Of a DNA stretch of 62,061 nt, positions 1 through 8,442 are shown one piece after another. How positions within the stretch are numbered: the stretch's first letter is position 1; every line of letters starts with the position of its first letter. The stretch comes from Streptosporangium minutum. Its GTDB lineage: Bacteria; Actinomycetota; Actinomycetes; Streptosporangiales; Streptosporangiaceae. The notes under the pieces were generated by a model that was not told the DNA's origin, ran no database searches, and worked only from the letters and a program-made list of their open reading frames with translations. Where the stretch lies: positions 1,837-63,897 of the forward strand of contig NZ_NGFP01000016.1 in NCBI RefSeq assembly GCF_002149035.1, in the 5' to 3' direction. The translations under genes were made by a program, and so were the position numbers.

Positions 1-231
1 TGGGGTGAGCAGCCACACGTCCTGCACACCCTCGAAGGCGGGCGGCAGCGACCGGGGGTCATCGAGGTCGCCGACGAAGACCTCGGCGCCCTGCCCGCGC
101 GGGCCGTCCGCTCTGGACTCGTCGCGGACGAGAGCGCGAAGGTCCACATCGGCCCCTTCCAGCGCATTGATCAGCGCGGTGGACACGGTTCCGGTGGCTC
201 CGGTGATCAGCACGGTACGCGACACGTTCAT
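1..231 (-). CDS. NmrA-like NAD(P)-binding protein, N-terminal part, cut by window edge
   Basis: The 77 codons visible encode an N-terminal Rossmann half. A strand followed by GATGTV (the G-x-x-G dinucleotide-binding loop) lies at residues 10-15, then an LRALVRDES segment and a GDLDDP segment, as in NmrA/YtfG-type NAD(P)-binding oxidoreductases. The gene runs off the left edge, so the catalytic part is not seen. The ATG at 231 overlaps the stop of the upstream remnant as ATGA and has AAAGGAG just before it. A GTG two codons later has better spacing to that ribosome site, so the exact start is uncertain. It is the last visible gene of a minus-strand unit that begins with the MFS gene. The family is recognisable; the substrate is not. 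Confidence 0.8.
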   Translation of the reverse strand, partial: MNVSRTVLITGATGTVSTALINALEGADVDLRALVRDESRADGPRGQGAEVFVGDLDDPRSLPPAFEGVQDVWLLTP

Positions 232-361
232 TCTCCTTTGGTGGGGACGGGGATACGGATCTGGTTGCGGACGACGCCGGCCGTCAACCGCGCACGGGCG
301 AGTGCCTCGGGTGCCACGCGGCTCCCATGTCTCCCGCCGCTCCGAACACGGTGACGTGCAT
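228..361 (-). pseudogene. remnant of a second NAD(P)-binding protein gene (frameshift and large deletion)
   Basis: An ATG at 361 follows a good AAGGAG site and opens MHVTVFGAAGDMG, the start of a Rossmann NAD(P)-binding domain. That frame stops after 25 codons. Switching frame after the glycine loop gives SRVAPEALAR, the expected continuation, and then a short segment ending in a TGA that overlaps the ATG of the next gene. Only about 45 codons remain of a family normally 200-300 residues long, so a frameshift and a large internal deletion are both likely. It sits between the MFS gene and the NmrA-like gene, suggesting the original operon was MFS followed by two related reductases. Confidence 0.6.
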
Positions 362-378
362 GGTTTCAGCTCCTTGGA

Positions 379-1641
379 TCAGTTGGCCGAGGCGGCCGGT
401 GTCGCGTCATGGCCTTGATGAACTGCGGTCTTCGCAGGCTTTCCTGCCGTCCGGCCGGCAGTGATGCGCTCCAGGACCCAGAGCACGACGGTCCCGGCCG
501 AGAAGGTGGCGCCCAAGACGCACACGCCGGTCCAGCCGCCGTGCGCCCAGACCACCGCAGCCAGCGCGGACCCCACCGCGCCGCCGACGAAAAGGCAGGT
601 CATGAAGGCGGAGTTGATCCGGTTGCGGGCCTCGGGCCGCAGCGCGTAGATGACGTTCTGGCTGCTGTTGAGCACCGCCTGATGCGCCAGGTCCAGCACG
701 ATCACGCCGACGAGCAGCCAGACCAGCGTGCTCGCCCCCGCCGCGATCGCCGCCCAGGACACCACCAGCAGGACCGTCCCGGCGCCGGTCACGACCTGCA
801 CATACCCACGGTCGGCCAGCCGCCCTGCTACCGTGGCGGTCAGCGCACCCACGGCGCCGACCAGCCCGAAGAGTCCGATGGCCGACTCCGACCAGCTGTA
901 GGGCGAGCCCACCAGCAGCAAGGTCAGCGCCGTCCACAGCACGCTGAACGAGGCGAGGCTCAACGCGGCGATGCCCGCCCGCCACCGCAACAAGGGCTCG
1001 TACCGGAACATCGCCACCGTCGAACGCAGCAGACCCGGGTAGGACCGGCCTCCGCCGTCCCCGCCGAGCCGGGGCAGGAAGGTACGCAGCAGCACGGCCA
1101 TCAGCGCCATCAAGATCGCGGCCGCCCAGTAGACCGTCCGCCACCCGCCCAGCTCCGACAACGCCCCGGACGCGGTGCGCGCCAGCAACAGGCCGAGCAT
1201 CAGCCCGGTCATCACCGTGCCGACCACCCGGCCACGCTCGGCCGGGGCCGCCAGCGTCGCCGCGAACGGCACCACGACCTGGGCTCCCACCGAGGTCAGC
1301 GCGGTCAGGGCCGTGCTGACCAAGAGCACCGTACCGTTGGGGGCGGTCGCCGACACCAGCAGAAACACCGCGGACACCGCGTAGAGCGACACGGCAAGCC
1401 GCCGCCGCTCCAGCAGGTCGCCGAGCGGCACCAGCAGGATCAGCCCCAATGCGTACCCGGCCTGTGCGGCCGTCACCAACAGCGCCGCCGACGATGGTCC
1501 GATCCCCATCTCCCGGCCGATCAGGTCAAGCAACGGCTGCGCGAAGTAGTTGCCCGCGACCGCCAACCCGGTCGCCACCGACATGAGCAGAAGCAGCCCG
1601 CGCGACAGGCCGCCGTCCGAATGGGAAATCGTCGTCGTCAT
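379..1641 (-). CDS. MFS transporter (DHA1-type drug or metabolite efflux)
   Basis: The 420-residue product has about twelve hydrophobic segments with the usual break between the sixth and seventh. Residues 25-45 hold the N-terminal segment ending in NYFAQPLLDLIG, typical of DHA1-like exporters that include Bcr/CflA and YfcJ-like proteins. The loop after helix 2 reads GDLLERRR, the MFS signature loop. It should act in the cytoplasmic membrane as a proton-coupled exporter, but the substrate cannot be read from sequence. It is divergently transcribed from the LysR gene at 1721 with 79 bp between them, the standard arrangement for LysR control of its neighbour. The remnant and the NmrA-like gene follow on the same strand. 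Confidence 0.85.
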   Translation of the reverse strand: MTTTISHSDGGLSRGLLLLMSVATGLAVAGNYFAQPLLDLIGREMGIGPSSAALLVTAAQAGYALGLILLVPLGDLLERRRLAVSLYAVSAVFLLVSATAPNGTVLLVSTALTALTSVGAQVVVPFAATLAAPAERGRVVGTVMTGLMLGLLLARTASGALSELGGWRTVYWAAAILMALMAVLLRTFLPRLGGDGGGRSYPGLLRSTVAMFRYEPLLRWRAGIAALSLASFSVLWTALTLLLVGSPYSWSESAIGLFGLVGAVGALTATVAGRLADRGYVQVVTGAGTVLLVVSWAAIAAGASTLVWLLVGVIVLDLAHQAVLNSSQNVIYALRPEARNRINSAFMTCLFVGGAVGSALAAVVWAHGGWTGVCVLGATFSAGTVVLWVLERITAGRTAGKPAKTAVHQGHDATPAASAN

Positions 1642-1699
1642 GCGCCCAGCTTCGGCGACAGGAGATCAATGAGTCCAACGCATGTTTGTCATCGGATCG

Positions 1700-1714
1700 A
1701 TCGTGCATCACGAT
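1700..1714. promoter_or_regulatory. inverted repeat between divergent MFS and LysR genes
   Basis: ATCGTG-CAT-CACGAT is a perfect 6-bp inverted repeat, ending 6 bp before the LysR start codon and 58 bp before the MFS start. Its arms and spacing fit the T-N11-A class of LysR sites, so it is a candidate autoregulatory operator. Binding is inferred from position and symmetry only. Confidence 0.5.
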
Positions 1715-1720
1715 TAATCC

Positions 1721-2620
1721 ATGGAACTGCAGCAGATGCGCTACGTCGTCGCCGTCGCGGAGACGAGCAACTTCACCCGGGCCGCCGAGCAGTGCCTGGT
1801 CGTCCAGTCCGCCCTGAGCCACCAGATCGCCAAGCTGGAACGTGAGCTGGGCGCCAAGTTGTTCAACCGCACCAGCCGCCGCGTCCGTCTGACCCCCGCC
1901 GGTGAGGCGTTCCTGCCCGCGGCCCGCCAGGCTCTCGACGCCGCCGAACGGGCCCGCGCCGAGGTGGCGGCCGCCGCCGGTGAGATCCGTGGCCGGCTGG
2001 CCGTCGGCGCCATCCCCACCGTCACGGCGGTCGACCTGCCGGCCACGCTGAAACAGTTCCACCTGCGGCATCGGCAGGTGCGGATCAGTCTCCGCTCCGG
2101 CGCGAGCGAGGAGCTGATCGAACGGGTGCGGCAGGGTACCCTGGACGCCGCCTTCCTGGGGCTTCCCCCGAACGCGCACCCTCAGGGCGTCCGCGGTCGC
2201 GAACTGGCGCGTGGTGACCTTGTCGCCGTGATGGCGCCCGACCATCCGCTGGCGGACCAGGAACGCGTGGATCTGCACCAGCTGTCGGACGAACCGTTCG
2301 TCGACTTCCCCCCGGACACCGCCGCCCGGGCCCAGTCGGACGAGGCGTTCGCAGCGGCCGGAGTCCGGCGCGAGGTCGCCTTCGAAGCGACGACCGTGGA
2401 CTTCATAGCTCGCCTGATCCGGCAGGGCCTGGGCATCGGGATGATGCCCGCCGCCTTCGTGTCCGAACTCCCCGATCTGGCCGTTCTCCAGCTTCGCGAC
2501 GCTCCTGCGCGCATGGAGTACCTCATCTGGAGCCGCTTCCCCCCGTCCCCCGTCGCCGCGGCGTTCCTGTCCGCCCTCGGCATCTCGGCAGCGGAGTCCT
2601 CGGAATCGCCGGGTTCGTGA
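1721..2620 (+). CDS. LysR-family transcriptional regulator
   Basis: Residues 1-60 form the LysR winged helix-turn-helix, with the recognition region QSALSHQIAKLERELGAKLF. Residues about 88-290 form the periplasmic-binding-protein-like effector domain. The length of 299 residues is normal for the family. It lies head to head with the MFS exporter gene and probably controls that gene and the reductase genes behind it. The inducer is unknown. The coding region ends exactly where a Tn3-transposase remnant on the other strand begins, so its last residues (a Ser/Glu-rich tail) may have been altered by an insertion or deletion. Confidence 0.9.
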   Translation: MELQQMRYVVAVAETSNFTRAAEQCLVVQSALSHQIAKLERELGAKLFNRTSRRVRLTPAGEAFLPAARQALDAAERARAEVAAAAGEIRGRLAVGAIPTVTAVDLPATLKQFHLRHRQVRISLRSGASEELIERVRQGTLDAAFLGLPPNAHPQGVRGRELARGDLVAVMAPDHPLADQERVDLHQLSDEPFVDFPPDTAARAQSDEAFAAAGVRREVAFEATTVDFIARLIRQGLGIGMMPAAFVSELPDLAVLQLRDAPARMEYLIWSRFPPSPVAAAFLSALGISAAESSESPGS

Positions 2621-2621
2621 C

Positions 2622-2860
2622 TTCAGGCGTCCGTCGGCGAGGATGTCCCGGACCGTCAACGTGTTGATGATCCGGGACAGTTCTGCGGAATCTGCAGGCA
2701 CGGCATCCCGAGCTCCTGCTCCTCGCGCTTGCTGGAGGCCGGCTCGCCGCGTTCGCCGAAGCGGATTCAGTCGTTGACGCCGTTGTAGTCCTCGACCACG
2801 TCCAGCCCGGACTCGGTCTCGTGCTGCGGGTCGCGATCACAAGGCGCCGGTAAGAAGCCC
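2622..2860 (-). pseudogene. Tn3-family transposase fragment
   Basis: Read on the minus strand, broken frames contain ETESGLDVVEDYNGVND, then (after an in-frame stop) FGERGEPASSKREEQELGM, then in another frame NTLTVRDILADGRLK. Together these match the conserved C-terminal part of Tn3-type transposases, where similar motifs occur in this order. The fragment is about 80 codons long with at least one stop and one frameshift, and no terminal inverted repeats could be seen. It directly abuts the LysR gene. Confidence 0.65.
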
Positions 2861-3016
2861 GTCAGGAGCCCCAAACGAGGTTGATCTTGCTGTGAGCCTG
2901 TGTAAGCGATGCTGAGCGGGCATGGCCCGCTCCCTGCTGCAAATCCTTGGCCCGTGCCGATGGCTCGCCGGTACACGCCTTGCGGCAACCCATAACCCGC
3001 CGGGCCGCGCCGGCCT

Positions 3017-3301
3017 TCAGACGCTGCTTCGGGGACGGTCGGCGACCTTCAGCTCGCAAACGCCGTCCGAGCACGAACGTTGTAGCCGCCCCCTCGAGAT
3101 CGTCTGCACCAGCCCGATCGCCCAGCAGGTCGGACATCCACGGAAAGCGAACACCCCGACGGCGGCGAGCAGCAAGCTGACCGGCCCGACCACCGGGATG
3201 AGCGCGACCGAGCAGATCAGCGCCCCGAAACCGACCGCACCGCGCACCAGGTGCCGGGACAGCGACGAACTCGCGAAGCTCTGTTCATCAGTCATCGGCA
3301 T
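3017..3301 (-). CDS. small cysteine-containing membrane protein downstream of ECF sigma
   Basis: The 94 residues comprise a polar N-terminus, two close hydrophobic segments at about residues 22-52, and a C-terminal part with GCPTCW at about 55-60 and CSDGVC at about 77-82. The paired cysteines could bind a metal or form a disulfide. The gene starts 45 bp after the sigma-factor stop on the same strand, so the two are probably cotranscribed. No named function is recognised. Position and cysteine content make a sensory or sigma-modulating role possible, but this is inference; it does not have the classical ZAS anti-sigma signature. The first ATG could be either of two (residue 1 or 3). Confidence 0.6.
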   Translation of the reverse strand: MPMTDEQSFASSSLSRHLVRGAVGFGALICSVALIPVVGPVSLLLAAVGVFAFRGCPTCWAIGLVQTISRGRLQRSCSDGVCELKVADRPRSSV

Positions 3302-3346
3302 CTCCAGGAACCCGGATCCGACAACAACGAGATCTCACGTGAGCGG

Positions 3347-3907
3347 TCAAACAGCGGCATCGAGATCCCCCGGAGCTGGATCGGACAACGTGCGCTGTAC
3401 CGCCGTACGGGCGCGATGCAACCGCGACTTCATCGCCGCGGTACTGAGCCCCAGCCGGTCGGCGACCATCCGCCCGCTGAGTCCTTGTACGTCCCGCATG
3501 ATCAGCACCTGCCGCTGATCGGCGGGCAACGCGGCGATCGCATCCGCCACGCGCGCGGCCTCCAGACGCTCGAACACCTCGTCCTCGGCCGACGGCACCA
3601 CGGTGGCCTCGGTGAACGGCGGCAGAGGCCGCTTCATGAAATGCGCCCGCCGGATGCACTCATTGCGAATGATCCGGAACATCCACGAAACGAGCGCACC
3701 CGTGGCACGCAAGGTTCCGATCTTGCGATAGAGGACGATGAGCGCTTCCTGCGCAGCGTCCTCAGCGTCCTCAGGCGTGGCGCACAACGACCGCGCGAAC
3801 CGCTGCACGTGCGGGTGAGCATCCGACACCAGCGCTGCGATCGATTGGACGTCGCCGCCGCGTGCGGCGGCGACCAGTCGCTCGTCCGACCATGTCGTCT
3901 CAGCCAC
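3347..3907 (-). CDS. ECF-type RNA polymerase sigma factor
   Basis: The 186-residue protein has the two-domain ECF layout. Region 2 spans about 10-85 and includes EDAAQEALIVLYRKIG and the SWMFRIIRNE promoter-melting segment. Region 4 spans about 115-175, with LPADQRQVLIMRDVQG and the helix-turn-helix GLSTAAMKSRLHRAR. The GTG at 3907 was chosen because AAGGAGG lies 7 bases upstream; a longer reading to 3964 adds 19 residues without family similarity. The following small membrane protein is the only obvious partner, and no classical anti-sigma gene is adjacent. It should direct RNA polymerase to a small stress or envelope regulon. Confidence 0.88.
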   Translation of the reverse strand: MAETTWSDERLVAAARGGDVQSIAALVSDAHPHVQRFARSLCATPEDAEDAAQEALIVLYRKIGTLRATGALVSWMFRIIRNECIRRAHFMKRPLPPFTEATVVPSAEDEVFERLEAARVADAIAALPADQRQVLIMRDVQGLSGRMVADRLGLSTAAMKSRLHRARTAVQRTLSDPAPGDLDAAV

Positions 3908-4795
3908 GTCCACGCCTCCTTCGGCGGAGCACGACGACACTACACGTGCAGATGAGCACGGCACCGACGGCGACGGCGATACCTACGACCACGACAACCT
4001 CCATGTCCGTGTCGCCGGCGGGATTGCCGGGACACGTATATGAGGCACTGACATCGTCAAAGGATTCGCCTCACCGGCGAGAAAGCCGAACAGACCTGAG
4101 TGACGTCGATCACCGGCACGAGTCGATGTCGTCGCATGCCGCGTCCGAGACGGGCGCAGCGGACCATCCGTGGACGATGAGATCAGCTCGGTCTCGATCG
4201 CCCGTACGCTCAAGGACTCGTTCCCGGGACCGTGGACGCGGCGGGTGTAGGCGTGCTCCTCCTCACATGCCGTGTACGTCCGCATGGCGTACACGCTCAG
4301 CCCCTGAGCGTCCCGACACCCCGGCTGGGCAGGTCGGGGATCGTGCCGATCTCCGCCATACGGCCTCTACCTCGCCGGCGGCGGCCACTTCCGCGACGAC
4401 GAAGGCCCGCACGACGAACCGCCTTGATGGCGCCGACCCAGGCACGACGATGGGCCCTGGCGATCGACACCGGGGTGCTGACGGCGGCGATCCCGCCCCT
4501 CTGAGATGGCCCGCAAGATCACCGGAGCCCTCGACCCAGCTGACCGGCCCGCGCGCTCGCCGCCGACCATGCGGTGTCGTGTCAGCGGCCGCGTCAGGAC
4601 GGCAACAGCCCGGTATCAGAGCGGTCGGCGATCGTGGATGCCATGAACGGTTCAGCGATTGCGACCTCAAGGCTGGGTGAGATCCCCTCGGACGACCCGA
4701 CCTGCGCAATCGAGATACCGGACACCACCAGGACCGCATTTCACCATCCGTCCGTTCAATCGGACTTCGGAACAGATTCAAAGGAGCACACCATC
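3908..4795. other. 888-bp stretch without a convincing gene
   Basis: Open frames here are short and lack family motifs or ribosome sites, so none is called. One notable element is a 29-bp segment at 4506-4534 that matches 26 of 29 positions of 5162-5190, the sequence encoding the last residues of the next gene. This suggests a decayed partial copy of that gene. The promoter of the sigma-factor gene should lie at the left end of the stretch. Confidence 0.5.
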
Positions 4796-5200
4796 ATGTC
4801 CGTCACCCTTACCGACCAGGACAAGCTCACCCTACGGACCGCCGCGTGGGGCGCCGTCTCGCTGATGTCCGCCGCCGGCGTCGCCGACTCGGCCCACAAG
4901 GTCGCCACCCACGGCTCCATCGCCCTGACCTCCGCGACCGGTCTGGTCGGGCACGTGCTCACCAAGGCGCCCAAGGGCGTGAAATGGGGCAGGTCCACAG
5001 CCGACCTGGCCGACCAGGTGCTGCCGGCCCTGACGGCGGCCATGATCCTGCTCAAGGAGCAGGCTCCGGCCGAGGCCGACAACTTCCGCGGCACCGTCGT
5101 CGTCGCCATCGAAGCAGCCGCCCGGACCCACCAGGGCGAGCCCAGCCCGACCCTGGCTGCGATGATCCGCAAGATCACCGAAGCCCTCGACGCCGCTTGA
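4796..5200 (+). CDS. conserved actinobacterial hypothetical protein, 134 aa
   Basis: The start is well supported by AAAGGAG about 10 bases upstream. The product begins with a polar LTDQDKLTLRTAAWGAV segment, followed by Ala/Gly-rich helices, a central ADLADQVLPALTAAMILL helix and a C-terminal helix ending ITEALDAA. Proteins of this pattern recur in actinomycetes as uncharacterised proteins. There is no signal peptide or catalytic motif, and no function can be assigned. A degraded copy of its 3-prime end occurs about 650 bp upstream. Confidence 0.7.
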   Translation: MSVTLTDQDKLTLRTAAWGAVSLMSAAGVADSAHKVATHGSIALTSATGLVGHVLTKAPKGVKWGRSTADLADQVLPALTAAMILLKEQAPAEADNFRGTVVVAIEAAARTHQGEPSPTLAAMIRKITEALDAA

Positions 5201-5340
5201 GGGCATGCCGACCCGCGCGGCGGCAGCTGGTCACCGGGGTCCTGTCCGGACCCCGTGGCACGGCGGTGTGCCGGGTCGGGGAAGGGGCCGAGCCCGGCCA
5301 TGGCGGCCAAGCCGGCTCGCTCACCTGGCCCACACCCGCC

Positions 5341-5572
5341 GGCATGGACGCCCAGGTCCACCCGGGCCACACACTGCGGCTGGTCACCCGGCTCATCGCC
5401 GCCGATGAGGATGTCGGGCTACTCATCGTGCCCGGGGCCGAGCACCGATTCATCGACTGTCTGACGTCCGCGAGCGCGCCTGGGACTTCCCGGTGCGCGA
5501 GCTGATGGGCACGCGCACCGGGAAGCCCCGTCCCCTGTCAACCCCGAATCGCTCGGCGAGCTGTTCGCCTGA
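5341..5572 (+). pseudogene. C-terminal remnant of an S9-family (dipeptidyl/prolyl) peptidase
   Basis: The first frame reads GMDAQVHPGHTLRLV and then LIAADEDVGLLIVPGAEH, matching the Asp- and His-containing end of the S9 alpha/beta-hydrolase domain. A frameshift follows, after which RAWDFPVRELMG continues the family C-terminus to a TGA at 5570-5572. Only about 75 codons remain, without the catalytic serine region. The remnant lies 140 bp downstream of the hypothetical gene. Confidence 0.65.
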
Positions 5573-5843
5573 GCGCGACACCAGAGACGAAGGAGCCATG
5601 AAACCCCATCCTCACCCGTGATCACGGAGACCAGGGCGCGCACCTACGGCGTGCACCGGCACCCGGTCATCCTCGGCAAAGCCTTCCGGCGAGTGGCGGT
5701 CACGGGAATCCCCCGGATTCATCCGTGGGGAGCGCTTCAATCTCCGGCAGGGTCGTGACCGAGTTGTTCTTTGGTTGAACGACAAGCTGAGGGAGCCTCG
5801 ATGCGGCAATGCACCGCGGCTGCCCGGCGAGTGGAGGGGTGGA

Positions 5844-6404
5844 TCAGGCCGCCTCGTCCTTGGGCTTGGGAGCTGGAGCCAGCCGCACGCGGCCGGGGTG
5901 GGCCTCCTCGTCGGGGAAGACCCACTTCCGGAACGCCCAGAAACGGAAGACCATGGCGATCAGTGTGCCAATGACCTGCGCGCTCACGAAGTCGGCGATC
6001 TCCTGGGTGACCAGGCTCACGTCCGGGGTCTCCAGCAGGAACACGTACCGGGAGATCCATAGCGGCACGGAGCTGAGCACCAGACCGACGCCACTTACCA
6101 GGAAGAACAGCGCCGCCTCGTGATGGCGCTCGCGACCGCCCCTGGTCCGGAACGACCATTCACGGTTCAGCACATAGGACACGATCGTCGCCACGAGCAC
6201 CGCGATGACCTTCGCAGTCACTGGCTTCGGTTCCAGAACAGTTAGCTTCAGCCCATAAAACACCGTGTTGTCCACCAGGAACGCTGCTCCACCCACCACC
6301 GCGAACTTCAGCAGCTCACGGTGCTTCAGGGCAAGGGCGGGCAGCGGTCCTGGCAATCTTGCGAGTACTGCTTTTGCTATGTCGAAGCATCCCGATCTTC
6401 TCAC
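5844..6404 (-). CDS. GtrA-family membrane protein
   Basis: Residues about 30-165 hold four transmembrane segments of the GtrA fold, including LLKFAVVGGAAFLVDNTVF at the start and SYVLNREWSFR before the second pair. The protein ends with a charged Pro/Lys tail. GtrA proteins are thought to move undecaprenyl-phosphate-linked sugars across the membrane for cell-wall or polysaccharide glycosylation. Neighbouring genes give no polysaccharide context. The start is a GTG at 6404 with only a weak ribosome site, and a start nearer the first membrane segment is possible. Confidence 0.85.
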   Translation of the reverse strand: MRRSGCFDIAKAVLARLPGPLPALALKHRELLKFAVVGGAAFLVDNTVFYGLKLTVLEPKPVTAKVIAVLVATIVSYVLNREWSFRTRGGRERHHEAALFFLVSGVGLVLSSVPLWISRYVFLLETPDVSLVTQEIADFVSAQVIGTLIAMVFRFWAFRKWVFPDEEAHPGRVRLAPAPKPKDEAA

Positions 6405-7023
6405 CAGCCGGACACCCTGGCCTCAAGACTCACTGACACGGCCTTTCCGGCTCGGGCGGCTGAAGCCGCACTTGTCGACATCTGGTATCAATCCTCACTC
6501 ACACCACAGTCGGGTACTTCGCGGTGGAGCGCCCGTCAGGGGCCGGACCGTCTCGGTGACCGGATGAGCCATCCAGCAAACTCCAGCCAGGACACGACGT
6601 TGGGATATGACTCCCCGCCGAAAGCGGATGCTCAACATCGATCAGGCGGCCACCATACATTCGTTCCATTGCGCCCCACCACTGATGCCGTAGCGGACGC
6701 GCGGAGAAGGTCCGTCAGAAAACCCATGGTTCCTTCCCGCGTAACGAGTCCGCCGACCGGCAGCAGTTCAGACGCACAACGGATCGCCGCCTGTCGGTCT
6801 CGCCCTCCGCGGAGCCGGGACGCCCGTACTTCGCCAGAGAATATCTGGGCCGCTTCTCAGGACGGCTTCATCACGGCCTTCACTCGGCCGGCACACGCTG
6901 CCTCAATCCCCCAGCACCCCTGTACGGCCTCCGAGTGGCAGGCGCTTGGCGACATCCAGCCGTACCTCGCCACAGGGCTGGACGTGCTGCCAGAACAGCG
7001 GTGTCAGCCCCGGCGTCCGGCCG
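6405..7023. other. 619-bp intergenic stretch, nothing identified
   Basis: No reading frame here shows a family motif with a plausible start. The left end should carry the promoter of the minus-strand gtrA-like gene. The right end leads into recombinase-like debris, so much of the stretch may be decayed sequence. Confidence 0.4.
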
Positions 7024-7252
7024 GGACGGCCGATCAGCACCGCGCAGCTGACGCGGCGGCTGGACCAGCTCGGGATTCGACACCGGCCAGACCCGCAGCA
7101 CCGCGCTCTTCCAACTCGCCACCGAGATCCCCGCCGTGATCCTCGCCCGAACCCCGGGTATCCACACCGACGTCGCCCTCGCCCGGCAACGCCTGCCGGC
7201 GGGCGACTGGACCAACTACGCCGCCGAAACCAGCCGCCGCACCTCAACATAG
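7024..7252 (+). pseudogene. tyrosine-recombinase-like C-terminal remnant
   Basis: One frame gives GRPISTAQLTRRLDQLGI; after a frameshift near 7075 a second gives TGQTRSTALFQLATEIPA, then GIHTDVALARQRL and GDWTNYAAETSRR before a TAG at 7250-7252. This pattern resembles the C-terminal part of integrase-like proteins common in actinobacteria. The catalytic R-H-R-Y residues cannot all be located, so the family call is tentative. The stop sits within the ribosome site of the next gene. Confidence 0.45.
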
Positions 7253-7263
7253 GAGGACACCGG

Positions 7264-7959
7264 ATGACCAGCCATGACTCCCTTGCGGACAGCGGAGTCC
7301 AGGATCCCTTCGGCACGTTGCACCGCGCATTGTGGATCGGCGGCGGCCAATGGGCCGGAAAGTCGACCGTGGCCCGGCTCTTGGCCGTCCAATACCGCAT
7401 CACCGTCTATCACTACGACTACCACGACGCCCGCGGTCACAACGATCGCCGGATCGCCCGACGCGTCGACCTCGGCGAGCCCGCCACCGAACCCGACCCG
7501 GACAAGCTGTGGGTACACACCACCCCAGAAGAGATGGCCACCGCGACCCTGGCCGGTTTCCCGGACCGGTTCGAGTGGGCCCTGGACGACCTGCGCGCGC
7601 TTGTCTCAGGCCATCCGATCATCGCCGAAGGCTGGGGACTCCGCCCCGAACTCGTCGCTCCCATCATCGACTCACCGCGCCGGATGGTCGTCATGGTGCC
7701 CACGCCAGAGTTCCGCCGACACCAGCTCCAAGAACTACCGCGCGCCGCCTCGCTCGGGCACCGCGTCAGCGATCCGGCCCGCGCACAGGCCAACCGCCTC
7801 ACCCGGGATCGCCTCGTCGCGGAGGACGCCGTCCGCACCGCCCACCGGCTCGGCATCCGCGTGATCGAAGTCGACGGTTCCCGCGACGCCGCTGCGATCG
7901 CGGGGATCGTCGCCGACCATTTCAGCCCCTACCTCCCAGGGCAAGATCACAAGTCTTGA
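7264..7959 (+). CDS. P-loop NTPase/kinase-like protein
   Basis: The 231-residue protein has a Walker A motif GGGQWAGKST at about residues 27-36, followed by HYDYHDARGH, which could bind a phosphoryl acceptor. A strand ending in IIAEGWGL at about 118-125 may serve as a Walker B-like element. An Arg-rich segment around 160-190 could form the lid. It resembles small-molecule or nucleoside-type kinases of the AAA/adenylate-kinase fold, but no acceptor can be named. The start has AGGAGG 8 bases upstream. Its intact frame contrasts with the broken recombinase tail just upstream. Confidence 0.7.
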   Translation: MTSHDSLADSGVQDPFGTLHRALWIGGGQWAGKSTVARLLAVQYRITVYHYDYHDARGHNDRRIARRVDLGEPATEPDPDKLWVHTTPEEMATATLAGFPDRFEWALDDLRALVSGHPIIAEGWGLRPELVAPIIDSPRRMVVMVPTPEFRRHQLQELPRAASLGHRVSDPARAQANRLTRDRLVAEDAVRTAHRLGIRVIEVDGSRDAAAIAGIVADHFSPYLPGQDHKS

Positions 7960-7985
7960 TCAACAGAGGCATTCGGAGGGTTCCG

Positions 7986-8147
7986 ATGCCCGACGTCACC
8001 ATTAGGCCGCCGCAAACTCGACTCCCACGCCGCCTACCGGATGGCCTTCATCCTCGGCGGCGGCGCCTGAAACTCACCTGCACCGACCCCGCCGGCGAGC
8101 AAACGGAGCTGCTCGGCGCGGCCGTACCCGAACCGGACGGAGCCTGA
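7986..8147 (+). CDS. possible small protein, 53 aa
   Basis: The ATG is preceded by GGAGGG 5 bases away and lies 26 bp after the kinase-like gene. The frame is Arg/Pro-rich and then reads LKLTCTDPAGEQTELLG. The overlapping frame contains RKLDSHAAYRMAFILGGGA, which looks equally protein-like. The two may be parts of one small gene split by a frameshift. No family is recognised. Confidence 0.3.
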   Translation: MPDVTIRPPQTRLPRRLPDGLHPRRRRLKLTCTDPAGEQTELLGAAVPEPDGA

Positions 8148-8442
8148 CCCCGCTGCCGGCCACCGGCCCGTTTCCCGCGAGCGGGCCACTGCCCCGTTCG
8201 CAGGTCCAACCGAGATACGGAGGAAAGCGGCTATGAATCGATCATGACCGCGATCTCGGAAGTGGACCCGGCGGCCTACGCGGTGCCGCCCTGCAGAATC
8301 CCGGAACCGGACCCGATCCCAAACTGCAGGGCCGAAGAGCGGGTCCGAATGGGGACAACAGAGAGCACTTTGTGTGCTCGAACAGTTACAGTCGGTAGCG
8401 AACGGCCGTGGACACGGCCCACCAGGCACCGGAGAGATGCCC

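Noticed and set aside
4263-4781. 172-codon minus-strand frame
   Set aside because: Composition is Arg/Ser/Pro-rich without motif or ribosome site.
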